Position numbers and translations under genes: made by a program. Positions 12,961-13,690 of a DNA stretch of 13,690 nucleotides are shown piece after piece. The notes under the pieces were generated by a model that saw nothing but the letters and a program-made list of their open reading frames with translations, was not told where the DNA came from and made no database searches. How positions within the stretch are numbered: position 1 is the stretch's first letter; every line of letters begins with the position of its first letter. Source of the stretch: Burkholderiales bacterium UBA2463 (GTDB lineage: Bacteria; Pseudomonadota; Gammaproteobacteria; Burkholderiales; Burkholderiaceae_A); contig DDPR01000015.1 of assembly GCA_002342295.1 (NCBI GenBank), positions 1 to 13,690 of the forward strand, written 5' to 3'.

Positions 12961-13690
12961 CGAGTGCGGCCATGCAGCCGGTGCCCGCGCTGGTGATGGC
13001 CTGTCGGTAGATATGGTCTTGCACATCTCCTGCTGCGAATACGCCGGCAATATTCGTTGCGGTGGCATTTCCCTGGAGGCCGCTGTGGGTCTTGATGTAA
13101 CCATTCTCCATGTTGAGTTGGCCCTCGAAGATCTCGGTGTTGGGTCGATGGCCAATGGCCACAAAAACGCCGTGAACAGCAAGCTCATGCTTGGAGCCAT
13201 CGGCACGGGCCAGTCGCACGCCCGTCACGCCCGAGTCGTCTCCGAGAACCTCATCGAGGGTGCTGTTGAGTTCGAGTCTGACATGGCCCTCTTTCACCTT
13301 GGCCATAAGTCGATCCACCAGAATGGGCTCAGCCTTGAAGCGATCACGGCGATGAACGACGCTCACGGACTTGGCGATGTTGCTGAGGTAGAGGGCCTCT
13401 TCGACTGCTGTGTTGCCCCCTCCAATCACACAGACGTCCTGACCCTTATAGAAGAACCCATCGCATGTTGCGCAGGCCGAGACGCCGCGCCCCATGAAGG
13501 CCTCCTCGGAGGGCAGGCCCAGGTACTGGGCCGAGGCGCCCGTCGAAATGATGAGGGCATCACAGGTGTACTCGCCTGCATCGCCAACCAGTCGGATGGG
13601 CTTCTCAGTGAGCGCTGCAGTGTGGATGTGATCGAAGACGATCTGGGTATTGAAGCGCTCGGCGTGAGCCAGAAAACGCTGCATGAGGTC
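12926..13690 (-). CDS. trxB: Thioredoxin reductase, 5' end outside the window
   Basis: TrxB passes electrons from NADPH through FAD to thioredoxin in the cytoplasm. The 254 visible residues run from the window edge to the stop; comparison with the 321-residue E. coli enzyme suggests about 60-65 N-terminal residues, including the first FAD-binding glycines, are beyond base 13690. Visible landmarks are the redox centre [11 protein letters not shown], the NADPH-binding [14 protein letters not shown] with the phosphate-binding [18 protein letters not shown], and [30 protein letters not shown] (two consecutive motifs), which holds the FAD-binding Asp. All are intact. The ATG at 13684 is internal (family counterpart LMQRF, E. 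coli LMERM), not the start. It is followed, with an overlap of 35 bases, by the Smr-domain gene on the same strand. Confidence 0.96.
   Translation of the reverse strand, partial: [254 protein letters not shown]

Noticed and set aside
12961..13206. N-terminal extension of the Smr protein to 13206
   Set aside because: The extension is the same-strand shadow of trxB codons in another frame, and has no resemblance to Smr proteins.
1..13690. Search by eye for tRNAs, CRISPR repeats, insertion sequence ends, att sites and riboswitches
   Set aside because: Nothing seen. The only non-coding stretch above 32 bases is 8909-9001, which holds promoters. There is no room for other elements outside genes.

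Overview
The window reads as core chromosome of a GC-rich proteobacterium, most likely a betaproteobacterium of the Burkholderiales type. The main pointers are a dihydrolipoamide dehydrogenase with its own N-terminal lipoyl domain directly after the E2 gene, a hemC-hemD-hemX-hemY operon head-to-head with argH, a FemAB-like DUF482 acyltransferase between ppa and nadE, and betaproteobacterial-style ArgH and Ppa sequences. This placement is inferred from gene order and protein character, not from a database search. There are no RNA genes, insertion sequences, prophage genes, CRISPR arrays or toxin-antitoxin pairs, and I see no previously undescribed multi-gene system.

Layout, left to right: the last codons of the pyruvate dehydrogenase E2 gene and the complete lpdA (+); argH (-); the haem operon hemC, hemD, hemX, hemY (+); the membrane pyrophosphatase hppA (-); the soluble pyrophosphatase ppa (+); a DUF482/FemAB-like acyltransferase gene (-); glutamine-dependent NAD+ synthetase nadE (+); then an Smr-domain gene and the 3' three quarters of trxB (-), with trxB running off the right edge.

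The functions are central metabolism: acetyl-CoA supply, the last step of arginine synthesis, conversion of porphobilinogen to uroporphyrinogen III plus two membrane accessory proteins of the haem operon, pyrophosphate disposal by two competing enzymes, NAD+ synthesis (which releases pyrophosphate), and thioredoxin reduction. hppA and ppa diverge from one 93-bp region, so the cell's energy-wasting and energy-conserving ways of removing pyrophosphate share a control region.

The striking property is architecture. Only about 170 of 13690 bases lie outside genes, although transcription direction changes seven times. Convergent pairs are 9 bp apart or overlap by 8 or 4 bp, and divergent starts are 32, 93 and 2 bp apart. 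Genes in the haem operon abut through ATGA overlaps. At the nadE and argH/hemC junctions the promoter signals appear to lie inside or on top of the neighbouring gene's start, and nadE may be read from a leaderless mRNA. HemX is unusually short and lacks the usual coiled-coil part. A 14-bp direct repeat between hemC and hemD looks like the scar of a small rearrangement that undid an ancestral overlap.
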